A stretch of DNA of 64,000 bases, taken from assembly GCA_036877525.1 (NCBI GenBank), contig JAZGTH010000001.1, positions 10,362,001 to 10,426,000 of the forward strand, in the 5' to 3' direction. The stretch's first letter is position 1; each line of letters starts with the position of its first letter. The position numbers and the translations under genes are program-made. This stretch comes from Chromobotia macracanthus. Lineage: Eukaryota > Chordata > Actinopteri > Cypriniformes > Botiidae. The notes beneath the pieces were generated by a model. That model was given only the letters and a program-made list of their open reading frames with translations. It was not told the DNA's origin and did no database searches. Shown here piece by piece: positions 11,504 through 23,385 of the stretch.

Positions 11504-12622
11504 TCATTGAGAAGGCCATTTGGATACCGCGGCTGTGGAAGCTGTGGGCAAAAACTGTCCAGAGATGATATTTGACGGGACGCTCAAAATAGGCGCGATG
11601 GCAGCTGATGTCCGGGTTAAGGACAGGGATTGTGCGCTCAGTAAGGCGGACTGCACAGTCACGGGCGGCCGCAGGAAAGGCTGTGCGTTCGTAGAACTGC
11701 TGGAGACCCCGATAATATTCTCTATGCTGAACGATGGTCGACTAGAAGGCTCGGATTTGATGATTGACGCCGTGCTCAGGCTGTTCAGTTGCAATTGGAG
11801 ACTTGGACTTAGCTGAGAGTTGAACGCTTTTCTGTTTAGTTCTGCGGAGGGTAAGAGCGGCACCGCCGGAGGGAGCATTGGACCCACCGGGGGAATGTAT
11901 GGGTACTGCAGAGCGGCTGCAGGGTGAGAGTAGGCGGCCGGATGAATTCCATAGTGGCGTCCGTAGGGATTCCCAATGCTATATGCCCCAAAACTCTGCA
12001 TCATGAGGGCGGTCTGTTCCCTTAGAATGTCCGGCTGATGTCTCTTGAAACGTTTCCTTCTCCTTAGAAAGCTGCCGTTGTCAAACATATCTTCCGACTG
12101 GGGGTCGAGGGTCCAGTAGTTGCCTTTTCCCGGGTTGCCCGGTTCCCGTGGGATCTTGACGAAGCAGTCGTTAAGGGACAAGTTATGGCGAATGGAGTTT
12201 TGCCAAGCAGGAAACTTCTCCCGGTAGTAAGGAAAGCGGTTGCTTATGAACTCGCAGATGCCACTGAGCGTCAACTTTTTCTGCGGGCTCTGGAGGATGG
12301 CCATGGTGATGAGTGCGATGTAAGAGTAGGGCGGCTTCACCAGACTGTTCTTGGGTTTGCTTTGCATGGGACCGGCGGAGCTCTCCTGAACATCCCCCTT
12401 GGACTCTCCCTCGCCGGCGCTCTCGCAAGGACTGTCGCTGCGCTCCTTCACCTCGATCTCCTCAACCTCATCCCCTCGGTCCTGCATGCACTGACTCTCA
12501 CAGTCACTGTCTTGCTCCATCCCCTCGTCGCCCTCCCCGACCACGTCGATATCCACATCGTCAGCTGTGAGCACGGTCTGACCGGACATGTTGCTGGCAC
12601 TGGTGCCTCCAGACAGGGTCAT
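11504..12622 (-). CDS. foxd3: foxd3, forkhead box D3 transcription factor (complete, single exon)
   Basis: FOXD3 is a nuclear winged-helix factor, largely a repressor, that acts in pluripotent cells and in neural crest specification. The frame encodes 372 residues; zebrafish Foxd3 is about this length. The true start is the ATG at 12622; the codon before it is GTG, and starting at ATG gives the family N-terminus MTLSGG. The order is: acidic N-terminal region with TVLTADDVDIDVVGEGDE (~17-33), forkhead domain ~residues 94-190 with KPPYSYIALITMAIL, recognition helix NSIRHNLSLN and wing GKGNYWTLDP, then the basic RRRKRFKRHQ. A His/Pro/Ala-rich region follows, then the eh1 Groucho/TLE-binding motif FSIENIIG (~298-305), and the conserved end APILSVPSNIISGQFLP to KWPSQ. 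There is no intron, as usual for FOXD genes. The gene lies in a local CpG-rich island. The alg6 neighbour downstream on the same strand matches the human order and supports the foxd3 call over other foxd genes. Confidence 0.98.
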   Translation of the reverse strand: MTLSGGTSASNMSGQTVLTADDVDIDVVGEGDEGMEQDSDCESQCMQDRGDEVEEIEVKERSDSPCESAGEGESKGDVQESSAGPMQSKPKNSLVKPPYSYIALITMAILQSPQKKLTLSGICEFISNRFPYYREKFPAWQNSIRHNLSLNDCFVKIPREPGNPGKGNYWTLDPQSEDMFDNGSFLRRRKRFKRHQPDILREQTALMMQSFGAYSIGNPYGRHYGIHPAAYSHPAAALQYPYIPPVGPMLPPAVPLLPSAELNRKAFNSQLSPSLQLQLNSLSTASIIKSEPSSRPSFSIENIIGVSSSSTNAQPFLRPPVTVQSALLSAQSLSLTRTSAAIAPILSVPSNIISGQFLPTASTAAVSKWPSQ

Positions 12623-12965
12623 CACCGCTCACTTTACTGCTAGAGCAACCGAAGGTAAGAGCAGTGGTCAGATCAGATGACAACCGATGGCTATAAATGC
12701 AGGTCAGTCCTGGCCTGCCAGTAAAACTTCAACTTTGGAAAATATTTCTCCAGTACAATAGCTTCTGATTTAAGCTGGCGTGCAGTTGCACCTCGTCCCT
12801 TTCCACTGTATTTCCTCGAAACTTAAGAGTGATTTTGGACCGAGGAGCTAAAATGACACATGCTTTTAAAAGCAGGCTTAAGGACTGTCTGATAGATTAC
12901 TTTTCACTTAAAGATATACTATCAGCCGCGTCACGTGACCGGCTGACGTCAGAGGTCGCACTGTT
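12623..12965 (-). promoter_or_regulatory. foxd3: foxd3 5' UTR and proximal promoter
   Basis: The minus-strand stretch upstream of the ATG has no upstream ATG before a TATA-like ATTTATAG, 70-78 nt above the start. Read on the plus strand, the same site is a canonical TATAAA (12692-12697). Further up is a palindromic E-box GTCACGTGAC (12930-12939), six bases from a perfect CRE TGACGTCA (12944-12951). The close pairing of two symmetric sites in CpG-rich DNA makes this the best promoter candidate. Which strand the TATA-like box serves is not settled by sequence. Confidence 0.55.
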
Positions 12966-15719
12966 ATACGGCGGAGCTGAAGTTGTTTCATGGATTTGTC
13001 AACAAAGGGAACAACAGCAGCGTCGTCTCTGTTCGTCCGTCATAGACCATTTAGCGGTGGCGGAAGGGAGAGAAAAAATCGGCCTGCATGATTGAAATCA
13101 TCACCAGAGCTGATGTGCATTCAGTCGCCCGCGCTTAAACCAAATATAACTTTTTAGGCCAATTATACTATTGAAAGCTGCTGAACGAAAACGTCTACAG
13201 CTAAGTTAACTAAATCTCTTGTCATTACATTGTATGCTATATTGCATGATTAAACAATTCAAATTATTGCACTTTAATAAATTGTCTTAGAAAAATAGTG
13301 CACATCAGTTTGTTGGAAAATGTTTTTAAACGTCTTTTTCTGCATTCAAGTAGTTCTATGGACGTCGCAGAGCCGATTTTGTTACGTGTGAAATAAGTGC
13401 AAAAACAATGGAAATCTCTAAATAAAGATCCTTCTGCAGAGGTGTTAACGACCCTCATCATTGCTTGAGTTAACATATGAATAAAGTAGGAAATGAGCGC
13501 GCTGGTAATACATAAGAGCCATTCACACGCGCACAGGTGAGCGACGCATGTGGGATATTCAAGAAAAAGAAGCGGAGAGGCAATATGTAAACTCTTAACG
13601 TTTCCTGCCTCGTGTGAGAAAATGTTTCTCAGTGTCATTGTTCTTCATGGTGCAAGGTATAATTACACTGTTGTATATGTGATTTGTAGACTACGCGCAG
13701 ATGCTCGTGTTATATGTTATCTTTGAAAGATTAAACATTGATGTTATTATCCAATTATTTTCGATGCACGGAAAATGTGCCATAGATCCGAGGCTTATTT
13801 AGCCAAGTAATATAAAGTATTGATCCGGAGCTTGGACTGTCTTGAGTCGTGATGAAAATAAAGGCTATGTAATTGGCACTAGAATCAATTATTCCTACAA
13901 CCATTTTATTAGAGCTAACAAAATAGGCTATATAAATTTCTTGACTGTGAGAACTGTTAAACAGTGCGGAAGCACATTCTCAGTTTTGATAAATTCATAG
14001 CTCGGTGCTCATTGAATCGTCTGCCTTTGTATGTTGCTGCAGGTTTTGCAGCACAGCCATATACTCGCTCTTAAAACACTGTAGTGCTAAATGTTTTGTA
14101 GTAATAAAAATTACAACAATTATTGTTAAAACCCTAGTAAACGTTCATTTGTTCTTGATGTACAATGATTCGTTGTTTTTCGTAGACGTTTTGTAGACTT
14201 ATAGGATGACATTTAATATGAAAACTGGGCCACCACCTTTCACCTCGACCTTTACCTTTATTTAGCCTTCTTACCATCCTTTTTAATTCTCAAAGGAATT
14301 TGTGCTTGCATGACATCTTTGAAGCTGTTTTTGCATTCCAAATGAATGAGATTAATTAAATCATGTCGTTATTAATGGTATTGAAGAGCTCAGACAAGCA
14401 GACAGTGACCCGTGTGATGTCCCGTTTATCAATACGAGCTACTTAGAGGACGAAGTCAACACACCCTTTAACGCTGTCAAAAGCCAATATTTGCTTTGGA
14501 AAATTGTGCTCTTCTTGCATTACAGTGATTAATAGTTAATATATACAAAATAGGTTAGTGGAATAGCAGATCATTCGTTTTGAGTAATATTTTAGGAGGC
14601 TGCTTTACCTTTAACATTAGTTTCATAAAAAGTGTAACGACCTATTGCGGTAGATTGTGGAAGTAGGCTAATTGTCATTTAGTTTAATAATAAATATACA
14701 TGCATGCTTAGTTGATCGCATGCAAGATTTTGTAGAATGATGAAGGGCTTTGTCAGCGCCTTAAAATGAAAAAGACTATATATCGCGATTCAGTGCGCAC
14801 TGATAGACACCCTGGATGATATCGCCCAAAAGAAGATCAAATTCGTCCTCTCTGTGATCTTTTGAAGCTCCATAAATCCGGCTTTATACCTTCGCAGTTT
14901 GTTAATGAAATGTACATTTAAGCACACATGCACGGCTTAACCCGACAAAACCTTTTAGAATAATAAGCTAACTCTTTCCAGCATGAACCTATTAGGGGAC
15001 GGCGGCATAGCAGGTGACGGTGCGGATACAGTGGCTGAATGTGATTACCCAGCAAGGTCAGAAACAAATAGCTCACAAATAGCAAAGCAGGATCGAATTT
15101 ATGCCTAATTAAATCTCTGAAATAAAAGAGATAGAAGGGAAAATTGAAGGGCGTAATAGGGAATGTGTCCATTCAGGGAAGAGGGCTTCGGCAGAACAGA
15201 GGAGGAAAGGATGTAGCCTGGATGAAAACTGAACTTGAACTGTGAAAATGCTCCACATTAGTACAACTATATTTGAATGGTATATTATAAAAGCACTGAC
15301 GTACTCTACATAAACAATACTAATTATAAGTTACGAATGTATTGCAATATTAAATAAAATCTGGAATAAGTTGTCAAAATAGATTAACGAAAGATTTATC
15401 AAAAATTTAAGTATTTTGAGCACTGCAGCCAAGATAACGGATTTGTAAAGTCTTATCGGCATTTCACCAGTACTTGTACATAATTTATATAAATTCTCAG
15501 ACTGGCTGTTGGAGTTGACACATGCTGCCTGTGTTGTTTCTAACGCACATCTAAACTTTACCATGCTGTTTGGACAGAAGCGTACGTATAAGCGTACGTT
15601 GAATAAAAACTGAAATAAAATGTTGTGTACGTGGCTGATTCTAATCTAAAATAATAATTTGATTATATAAGCACAGTTGTGGGCAAGCTTGTACAACTGT
15701 AATAAATGAATGGCTTTGT

Positions 15720-15960
15720 TAGCGCGTTTTTAATTACCGTTATTGTGGCAATTATTTTACATCAACTCCGCATTATCAGCATGTCAGATTTAATAAAAAG
15801 AAGCCATTTGCAGGAAAACTGTTCCTCTAATCTAGAAAGGGAAGTGTCCACGTCATGCTCGGGTTAAAAAATGACTTTTCATTTAAATGCAATCCTTAAT
15901 TGGATTTTCTACGGTCGACACCGTGATTCCCCAAGGCTATACCCACCAGAAGGCAGGATC
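15720..15960. promoter_or_regulatory. candidate regulatory block, homeodomain-motif rich
   Basis: TTTTAATTACCG, GGCAATTATTTTAC, CCGCATTATCAG and TCCTTAATTGG sit in balanced-composition DNA with scattered CpGs and no repeat. These are common traits of developmental enhancers, but no conservation could be tested. Confidence 0.3.
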
Positions 15961-18369
15961 TCCGTTTTTTCTCTCTGAATTCACCATTTTCACCCTCTTG
16001 AAGAATCCACTCTATCAACCTGCAACTTTCTGTCAAACAATATGATCCAGCTCATTTTTAACAGTCCCCTTTGTAGTATCATCTTGCAGGCTCCCATCAT
16101 TGCAGCCAAACCAGCAAATCAGTATTTTGTTCAGCAAATGCATTTGAACATAACATAATTCATAGGTATACAAAACACTCTGACAACGGTAGGCCTTCAT
16201 CAGAAAGAATTTGTAATAATGAGCAATTAGGGCCAAATAAATGGACGAATCAGGATATGGGACAAATTACATTGCTAGCGAAAAAGAGAAACAAACATTA
16301 ATAATGGAAATGTTAATATTGAATACAATCTGGGGTTTTTTGTACAGAAAAAAATGTAATTTTTTAACCTTTTTGGGATGTGTGTACTTGCAATAGTTTT
16401 TTCCTCGAAAACCCAGAGTCTTGTTAAATGTAAACAATCTCAATTATATTTGTCATTAAATAAATACTTTTTTTATGTCCTGTAGCTTGAAAGGGAATTA
16501 CAACTGTGACGATTTCTTGACTAATTTCTTAAAACCTAAATAATGAAAGCTCTTATTAATTGTTTTAATCGTAGGCTGATAGCATGGTTTAACAATAGGC
16601 GCAACCACTAGAATAAATGTGCTTGAGTTATGGTTCTTGTGTGGTTGCTCTTTTGTGGTTTTGCCTACATACTAATAAAGCTTGGAATAACCCTTAATGC
16701 ATTATTTTGCATTTTACTGAACGTTTAGTAAATTATGATTACTGAATTCATTTAAAAATGATTTATTAATGTTGGTTCCACGCAGATGAGGTTGTTGGTC
16801 CATGATGTCGAGGATGGGTGCAAAAATGACGCCTTCAGCCAGATTAACATGCCAATGCGCATGTTAAGAATGTGTACTGTTACTCGGTTTGTTCGACTCA
16901 TTGTTATTTAGATGATGACTGAAGTAGCACATTAGCACGACCAGGGGTGTTATTTGGGTTTTATCTTAATAGTAGTGCGAACTTCCTGCTCTCACGTCAA
17001 TCCAGCATTTTTCAGTTATGATTAATTAATTTTCTTTATAAACGTCGGTTTCTCTTTTCAGCATGTAACTTCACCGTGAATATCAAATGTTAGACTATTT
17101 TACAACTTATCCACATTATTTCCAATCTTCCCATCGCGCATATTAATAACTGTTTATCACGTTAGAAAAGGTTAAAATATTTGAATATCATATTGTGTGT
17201 ATTTAAGGGTCAAAACCTAATCAGTCACAATACACATTTTTTGTCAACAACAAAAAATAAACTTGCAATTAGGGTCAATGTATTATTGAAAAAGAAGAGT
17301 TTGTCAGCACTGGAACAAACACCGAAATTCTAGACAAAATGTTTAATTATTTATTTGTTGTACATGTTAAAGCTATTTGTTATTATCGTGTTATACATCT
17401 CAATGTATCTTCATGGCCCCTGATTTCAATCAATCAGATTTTTTAGTAGTGATGCTTCACTCACTTTACCTATCTTAGTTTAAAAGCTAATTACCTTCAT
17501 GTTTGTTATTCAGTGACTATCTCCGGATAACAGAATCACCCCCCCCCTCCTGAAACGACGGAAAAGTTATTGAATGTGGTGTCACACTGATCCAAGACAC
17601 ATTTATAACTACGGGGAGCTCCGTAGTTCCACAATCTTGCTTAAGTAATTGGCCGTAATTTGATTTTTAACTTCTCACTATATTGTAATCACATTCCACA
17701 TTCTCTTTAAAATGAACAAAAATAAGTAATCAATTAATCGGACTTTAAAAATGTCTTTTTTTTAAATGTCTAAGAAAATAAACAATTATGGTATGCAGTT
17801 AGTCGTTTATATAGCAACAATGATACTGTATAATTATTATTCATAATATAGACTAGTGTTGAAAAGGCTAACAACAGAACTAATTTTGTTTTCTATTAGG
17901 CTACATTAGTGACTTGTATTTGCGAAGCCCAACTGTTTCTATCATGAGGTTCCCCAGACGTACAGATGGTGATGCTAAAATTGCTTGACATTTTCTGGAC
18001 TGTATTATTATCCAGTCTAATAAACTGTTAAAACATACAGGCAAACCGTAGTGATGCTGTGTATTATGATGTTGTTCACTGACTGAACGTTTTATTTCCA
18101 ACACGAATAAGTGTCCGGAGTCGATGCAATCAATGGCTTCAATTCATTAAGTTCACTCAAGTGTATGTCTTAGGTGGGCTATGGCCCTTGTCATTAGCCA
18201 ATAATTCTTCCTTTTGAGTCTCACTTCTGTCTGTACTTTAACAAATGCCTCCAGCTATAAATACTAATGAAATATCTTTGACTAATTTGATTTTGCTGGT
18301 ACACTTGCAGTTATGGCTGAACTTTCCCACAAAGGGGTCCGATTGAAGGGTCTCAGTTCCTATAACGGA

Positions 18370-18680
18370 AGGGGGAAAACATTCAGAGCATTTCCATAAT
18401 TACCCAATTGGCAGCCTAATGACCTTCCAGAACAATAAAAAGATCTCTTGTTAATTTCATCTTTCATGGTGACATTCACAAGATTCCTATCTTATATGTT
18501 GAGAGTTCACAAGATAACAAGTGTACTTTCTTTTTGTCTTGCCAGAGAGCGGTCCATTCAATTATCCTCTGCACATCTCTTGCCAGCAAATGAAAGAGAT
18601 CTGCTTGTCGCCCTCATCTCAAAGCTGGATAATTTATAGCCTTCTAAGGTTATAAAGATGGGTGATGGAGAGAATGAATT
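18370..18680. promoter_or_regulatory. candidate regulatory block with SOX-like pairs
   Basis: CATAATTACCCAATTGGC is followed by CAGAACAATAAAAAG and CTCTTGTTAATTTC. AACAAT and CTTGTT face each other about 10 bp apart, and a further GATAACAAG lies near 18511. The block is free of repeats. SOX and homeodomain sites suit a neural crest gene, but the assignment to foxd3 is inference. Confidence 0.35.
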
Positions 18681-18770
18681 TTTACGTTGCGTTTGGAATG
18701 GACAAAAATCAAGAATAGAATAATTAAAAAGATTCCCGCGAAATGTCATTTAAATGCGTTGCAATATGTA

Positions 18771-18813
18771 TATGTGTGTGTGTGTGTGTATATGTATACA
18801 TATATATATATGT
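18771..18813. repeat. (TG)n-(TA)n compound microsatellite
   Basis: ATATGTGTGTGTGTGTG followed by TATATGTATACATATATAT. Confidence 0.8.
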
Positions 18814-20339
18814 AATAGGTGAAATAAATGATATTTAAAGTATGGCATCCAAAATAGCCATTCTCCGCGGGTATCTTAAACAGTATTTATATATTGTAGG
18901 TAATATTTGAAAATTGAATTAATGTAATTTGCTGTTAATTAAACTTTATTGTCTTCACTTGGATATTAGGATTGGTGTTCGTATATTAAAAAATAAAACA
19001 TTATTATAGCGCGTATTATAAAGGCTAGATGTTTTTTAAATGGTTAGTTCGATGTTTTCATGTATTCAAAAACACGAAAAATTGTTGTATTTTGCTGTCC
19101 ATCCAGCCAAATGAATAACCACATTTTAAAGACTTTAAGAAAGTTTTTGATTGTCTGTCTATATACAGGTACATTGTCATACATTATGCATCAAAATTCT
19201 ACTGCAAAAAAATGATGACATCAGGTTGATTACATATACAACCATTCAGGGGTGTAAATTAATAGCTTAATAAAGGAAACGGTATGTTACATTAAGATAC
19301 GTACAGTTATACGTACAAAACAATTATTTTGTTGAAGCTTGCAATTACATGCTGTTGTTATTCCAATTAAATGTATTTATAAATAGTTATATATTTGTGT
19401 AATGTTAGCATTTTTAAAACAGTGTTTTAAATAAGTATAAGTGCAAATAAGTGCATCACCAAATACTTTTTGAGGCATTGATAGAATTTAAATCAGATAG
19501 AAGTTTAAAATTTGCATTCTTTCTTTCATCCATTCCAGATCTGCATCTCTGAAAAATCATTATAGGGGCTATTTTATTTTATTCTATTTTTTTGTTAGGT
19601 GGGTGGAAAAACAGTTCTGTAAGCCATAAATTGTGTGTAACAGCCTGCTAATGTTATATGCAAATACCTGTGTGACAGTTCATGGCAGTTGAACAACACT
19701 AGACCGAGTCATCATTATGTGCCATCTGTTGGTCAAAATGGAAAATGAGTCAAAAATTATACAAAACAAAGCAGAACTCCAGAAATAGGATGGATGTTAA
19801 TAAGCAAGTTAGTTTTCCATGATTCACTATACTGTATCATACTACATTCCTGAACAGATTAATTAGTAGCCACTTCAATTAAAGTTTTTCAGCTTCCTTT
19901 TAAAACCTTGCTTGTTCTTATCTAGAGCCTCAGTTTGAAAATAAAGATAAAGGCTGTGTTACTTTGTGTATGGCTGCTAATGACTGTCTGTTGGGTGTTG
20001 CTTATGTTGTTTCCAGTTGAGTAGTATTCTATTAAGTGCAGGAACTTGTAGGAAATCAGGCTATTTGTATTATTTAAACACATAATAAAATCATCAAAGC
20101 ACGGTGGCAAATTGTCATTTGGCAGTCAGGATTCTTGCCCTAGAATCCCGCGACTCTCAACAGCCCAGCAAAGGATTGCTAAATGACTAATGGGACCATG
20201 TGACTTCACTTGAGATGAGGCTCAGAACAGCAGATTTAATTATCATGTTAGAATTCTGCATGAAAACAATCTACACTAGAAATTACAACTATTCCTGTCA
20301 GATGACTTGCATCTGCACGTAATTCTATTTGGGACAACC

Positions 20340-20545
20340 AATGCCCTTCTTTAAATGTTATCAAATGTTTACAAAGTGCTTAATCTGATAAATGCAATCA
20401 GTGAGGCCTGCAATGATTGTATGTCGAGCGTCAGCACCCGGCGTTCGCCTCCCAGATGCCTTGATCTTTATGAAAGGAGCATAAGCAGGATTATAATGGC
20501 TAAATAAATCAAGGCCTTTTCTGTGTTGTAGTTTGGTTTCCACTT
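20340..20545. promoter_or_regulatory. candidate regulatory block
   Basis: A mixed block with CTGATAAATGCAATCAG, GCGTCAGCACCCGGCG, CTTGATCTTTATGAAAGG and GGATTATAATGGC. It stands out from the AT-rich surroundings by even base use and dense TCF, homeodomain and GATA-like words. Confidence 0.3.
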
Positions 20546-21669
20546 TTATTTTTGCTTTTCTTGTGCTTGTCTTTCTGCATTATTGCTCACAGGTAGGTGT
20601 TTGGTGGTTAGGGAAGTATACAAACTTTTTTATATGTTGTTCACTATTTTCACTATATTAAAAAAAGTACAATGTGTGTGTCCTGTTTTGACATTTCTTT
20701 ACAGTCTCAAACTCTACATGGCCCTTTATGTGTCATGATGTCATGACATATATTACAGGTGTGCTGTATATAAATGTATTAGCCCCATTCCAATGTACTC
20801 GAATGAGTTTTTGCAATGTCTAAACTTTCTGGTCTTTTATTTTTATCACACAAAGGTTTCATTCTTCCTCCAGTGTTGCTCTTCTTTATCACCCTGCCTT
20901 GGGGCAACAATGTACTGCACCCCCCAACACTTTAGTCTGTGGAATTCACATATTAAATTTGCCTGGCATAAGTCACTTAATTTAGCACTCAGCTACATTC
21001 CTCCATAGGTCATTCATGCATGTATGTAGTATGGACATACATCTCGCACAAAGAAAGTTAATGAATCATAATGTTGAGGAAGTTACATACATTTAGAGCT
21101 TTGTTGACTATGTCATTCTGTTTTGCTCCTCTTCCTTTGAGACTTATTTAAAGAAAGGGGGTGATATAGTTATATAGTTCTTGGCACTTGATGGTAAATC
21201 AGTGCTTCATGCAACATAAACTCATAATCCCTTGTTGCTGTTAGTCTTAGATTGATCATTTTAGATGCATCATGCAAAGTCATTTGTTTCCTACTGTATG
21301 TTATTTTTTTCAATGTTTATGCAAATATTGTCAATACACTAAAATGTATGTTTTGACATACATTGTAAACTCTGACTTATATAACATTAGCTTTAATAAC
21401 AAATGGAACAACTCATCCTGATCATTTATAAGTTCTTTCTACACTGTTTTTGTTGGAGCTAATATTGCACACTTGTTTGTTGTACGCATCACAGAGTGAG
21501 AAGATCATTAGCAGAGTGTGAACAGGGTAAAAAACAATAACAGAGATGTCATTGTCTCACTGAGTCATATCACCAGTTGGATTTGACACTGAAAGAGTTC
21601 ACAATTTACTCATAGCTATATTTAGCGCTATGCCTGAGTTGAGCATCTACAGTATTTAGATTTCATTTA

Positions 21670-21696
21670 GATAAGCATGCTTATCATTTAGATAAG
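21670..21696. promoter_or_regulatory. GATA palindrome plus third GATA site
   Basis: GATAAGCATGCTTATC is a perfect 16-bp palindrome of two GATAAG sites in mirror orientation, followed six bases later by a third GATAAG at 21691-21696. The word TTAGATAAGC occurs twice. Confidence 0.4.
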
Positions 21697-23203
21697 CTTT
21701 GTTCACAGTTCGGAAATAAATGTGGAAGTGGAAAGAGTAAATTTGACATTCAAAATGTTTCACGGAAGGCTGGTTAATCTGTCAGATAAGAATGAGAATT
21801 TTTTTAAACAGTAAAAACAAACATTTTTTATGTATATGCTTAAAAGTTCCCTCATAAGTTGTGTCTCTGTCTTAATAATGTTCTATTGGCATGGTCAGTT
21901 TCCTGACTTGAGATTACATTTGGAATACTCTCTGTGTTACACATATATTCATTACAGAACCATCGGTTCTGTCAGCGGTCTTTGCGTTCCCTGCCCTGCC
22001 CCGCCAACAGAAGGACCACACCCCTTTATCTGCTATTTCCACTGCCCTTACTCACCCTCACAAGGGGCTGACACAGATCTCTAGTTTCACATAAAAATTA
22101 GGATAAGATCAGGGGAACAAATCACAGAGGGCACTACCGCACATCACAAAACAAACTTCTTTCCAACAAACTATAACTATTGGCAACTTGGGGAGCCAAA
22201 GTATCCCATATTTAATTAAACAGTATGTGTATTAAAAGTTGCTTTGGAAGAAAAGAATCAGATTACTATTATCTATAATTAATATAAATAATCAGATAGA
22301 CAATTATCAACATAGGTGGGTGGGTGAATGGATATATAGAAGAGGTCTTTCATTGTGTTAGTTGTCATATTTGCATTGTGGGAAATGATTCATTTTGGTG
22401 GATTAAATCATGCATCATATGAACATAGAATAGAGAGTTTTTGGTTCTTCCATAGGGCATTATAAAGACGAGGGCAGTTATGCCAACTAATTATACTGCT
22501 TGATATGCAACTTGATATGCAACTGCTTACTGTGTATTCACTCTGAACTGATACATACACACAGATCAGTGTATTCTAGTTACTAAAATGTCATAATTCA
22601 GTATATTACATCATAAGATGTTGGTTTTCACACATTAATTGTTCCAGTTATGTTTAGCTGTCACTTGCGGCGTGTAACACAAAAAATCCAAACATGTCGC
22701 TTTCTGTTTCCTTCTGTTTTGTGGTGTAGCGTGTTTTTGTGGATGTACATGGCTCAATCACCCAATGGCGATTGGTAAAGGTCTGACTTGTGTTGAGAGT
22801 GAAACTGTTGACTGTGAGTTGTTTCCCATTCCTAGTAGGATCATTTGTTTTAGCTGGTGAAGGTCTTTGTTTCCCCCAGTGCTAGCAGGACCAGATTAAG
22901 AGGTGCACACTGGATGGATGACTGCCTGCAGAATGAAAGATTGGCGTAGATGTCTGCTTATTTACTCTTTCAGACCTTAGCCTGTCAGAGCAATAAACCC
23001 AGTAGAGATATTATGTACTTATCATTATTCTCCCTTTGGTTTTGTAGTTCAGCATTTCTCACCAAATCTTGTTCTCAATTTTCAAGTGTGAAATTTAGTG
23101 AAAACGTAAAAACTTTTGGATGTCTGTATGCACAACTGAGTAAACCCATCAAAGATGAAATCTTATTATTAGAACATGTAACATTGAAAATACATAATAT
23201 TGT

Positions 23204-23385
23204 AGGAACCATGGTGCAGTGGTTAGGGCACATGCTCTGGATATGCAGCTGTGATGCTCATGTAGGAAGCATAGATTTGAGTCTGTCTGTAACATTTCCT
23301 GATCGCATTTTCCCTCCTTTCCCCATTTCCTGTCTTCTTTTTACTCTGTATACCCAACAAAGTGACCCAAAAATAAAAAAACTAA
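23204..23385 (+). mobile_element. second tRNA-derived SINE type
   Basis: It has ATGGTGCAGTGGTTAGGGCA as an A-box region, a decayed B box (AGATTTGAGTCTG), a TTTCCCCATTTCCTGTCTTC stretch and an end CAACAAAGTGACCCAAAAAT. This resembles a widespread fish SINE ending in 'cctgtct...caataaaggc'. It explains the long open frame across 22950-23510. Confidence 0.6.

Larger units (their letters stand above)
12966..20000. other. foxd3 upstream gene desert, proximal block
   Basis: About 7 kb with no supported gene. It is AT-rich and nearly free of recognised transposons. A 124-codon minus-strand frame at 13264-13638 matches nothing known. Candidate regulatory blocks at 15720-15960 and 18370-18680 and a short TG/TA tract near 18771-18813 are listed separately. 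Confidence 0.65.

Noticed and set aside
11520..11816. 98-codon plus-strand frame
   Set aside because: Also antisense to the foxd3 C-terminal coding region.
12185..12643. 152-codon plus-strand open frame
   Set aside because: It is antisense to the GC-rich foxd3 coding sequence and arises from its codon bias; foxd3 on the other strand is certain.
13264..13638. 124-codon minus-strand frame upstream of foxd3
   Set aside because: No recognisable domain and ordinary noncoding composition; an intact frame of this length can arise by chance in 64 kb.
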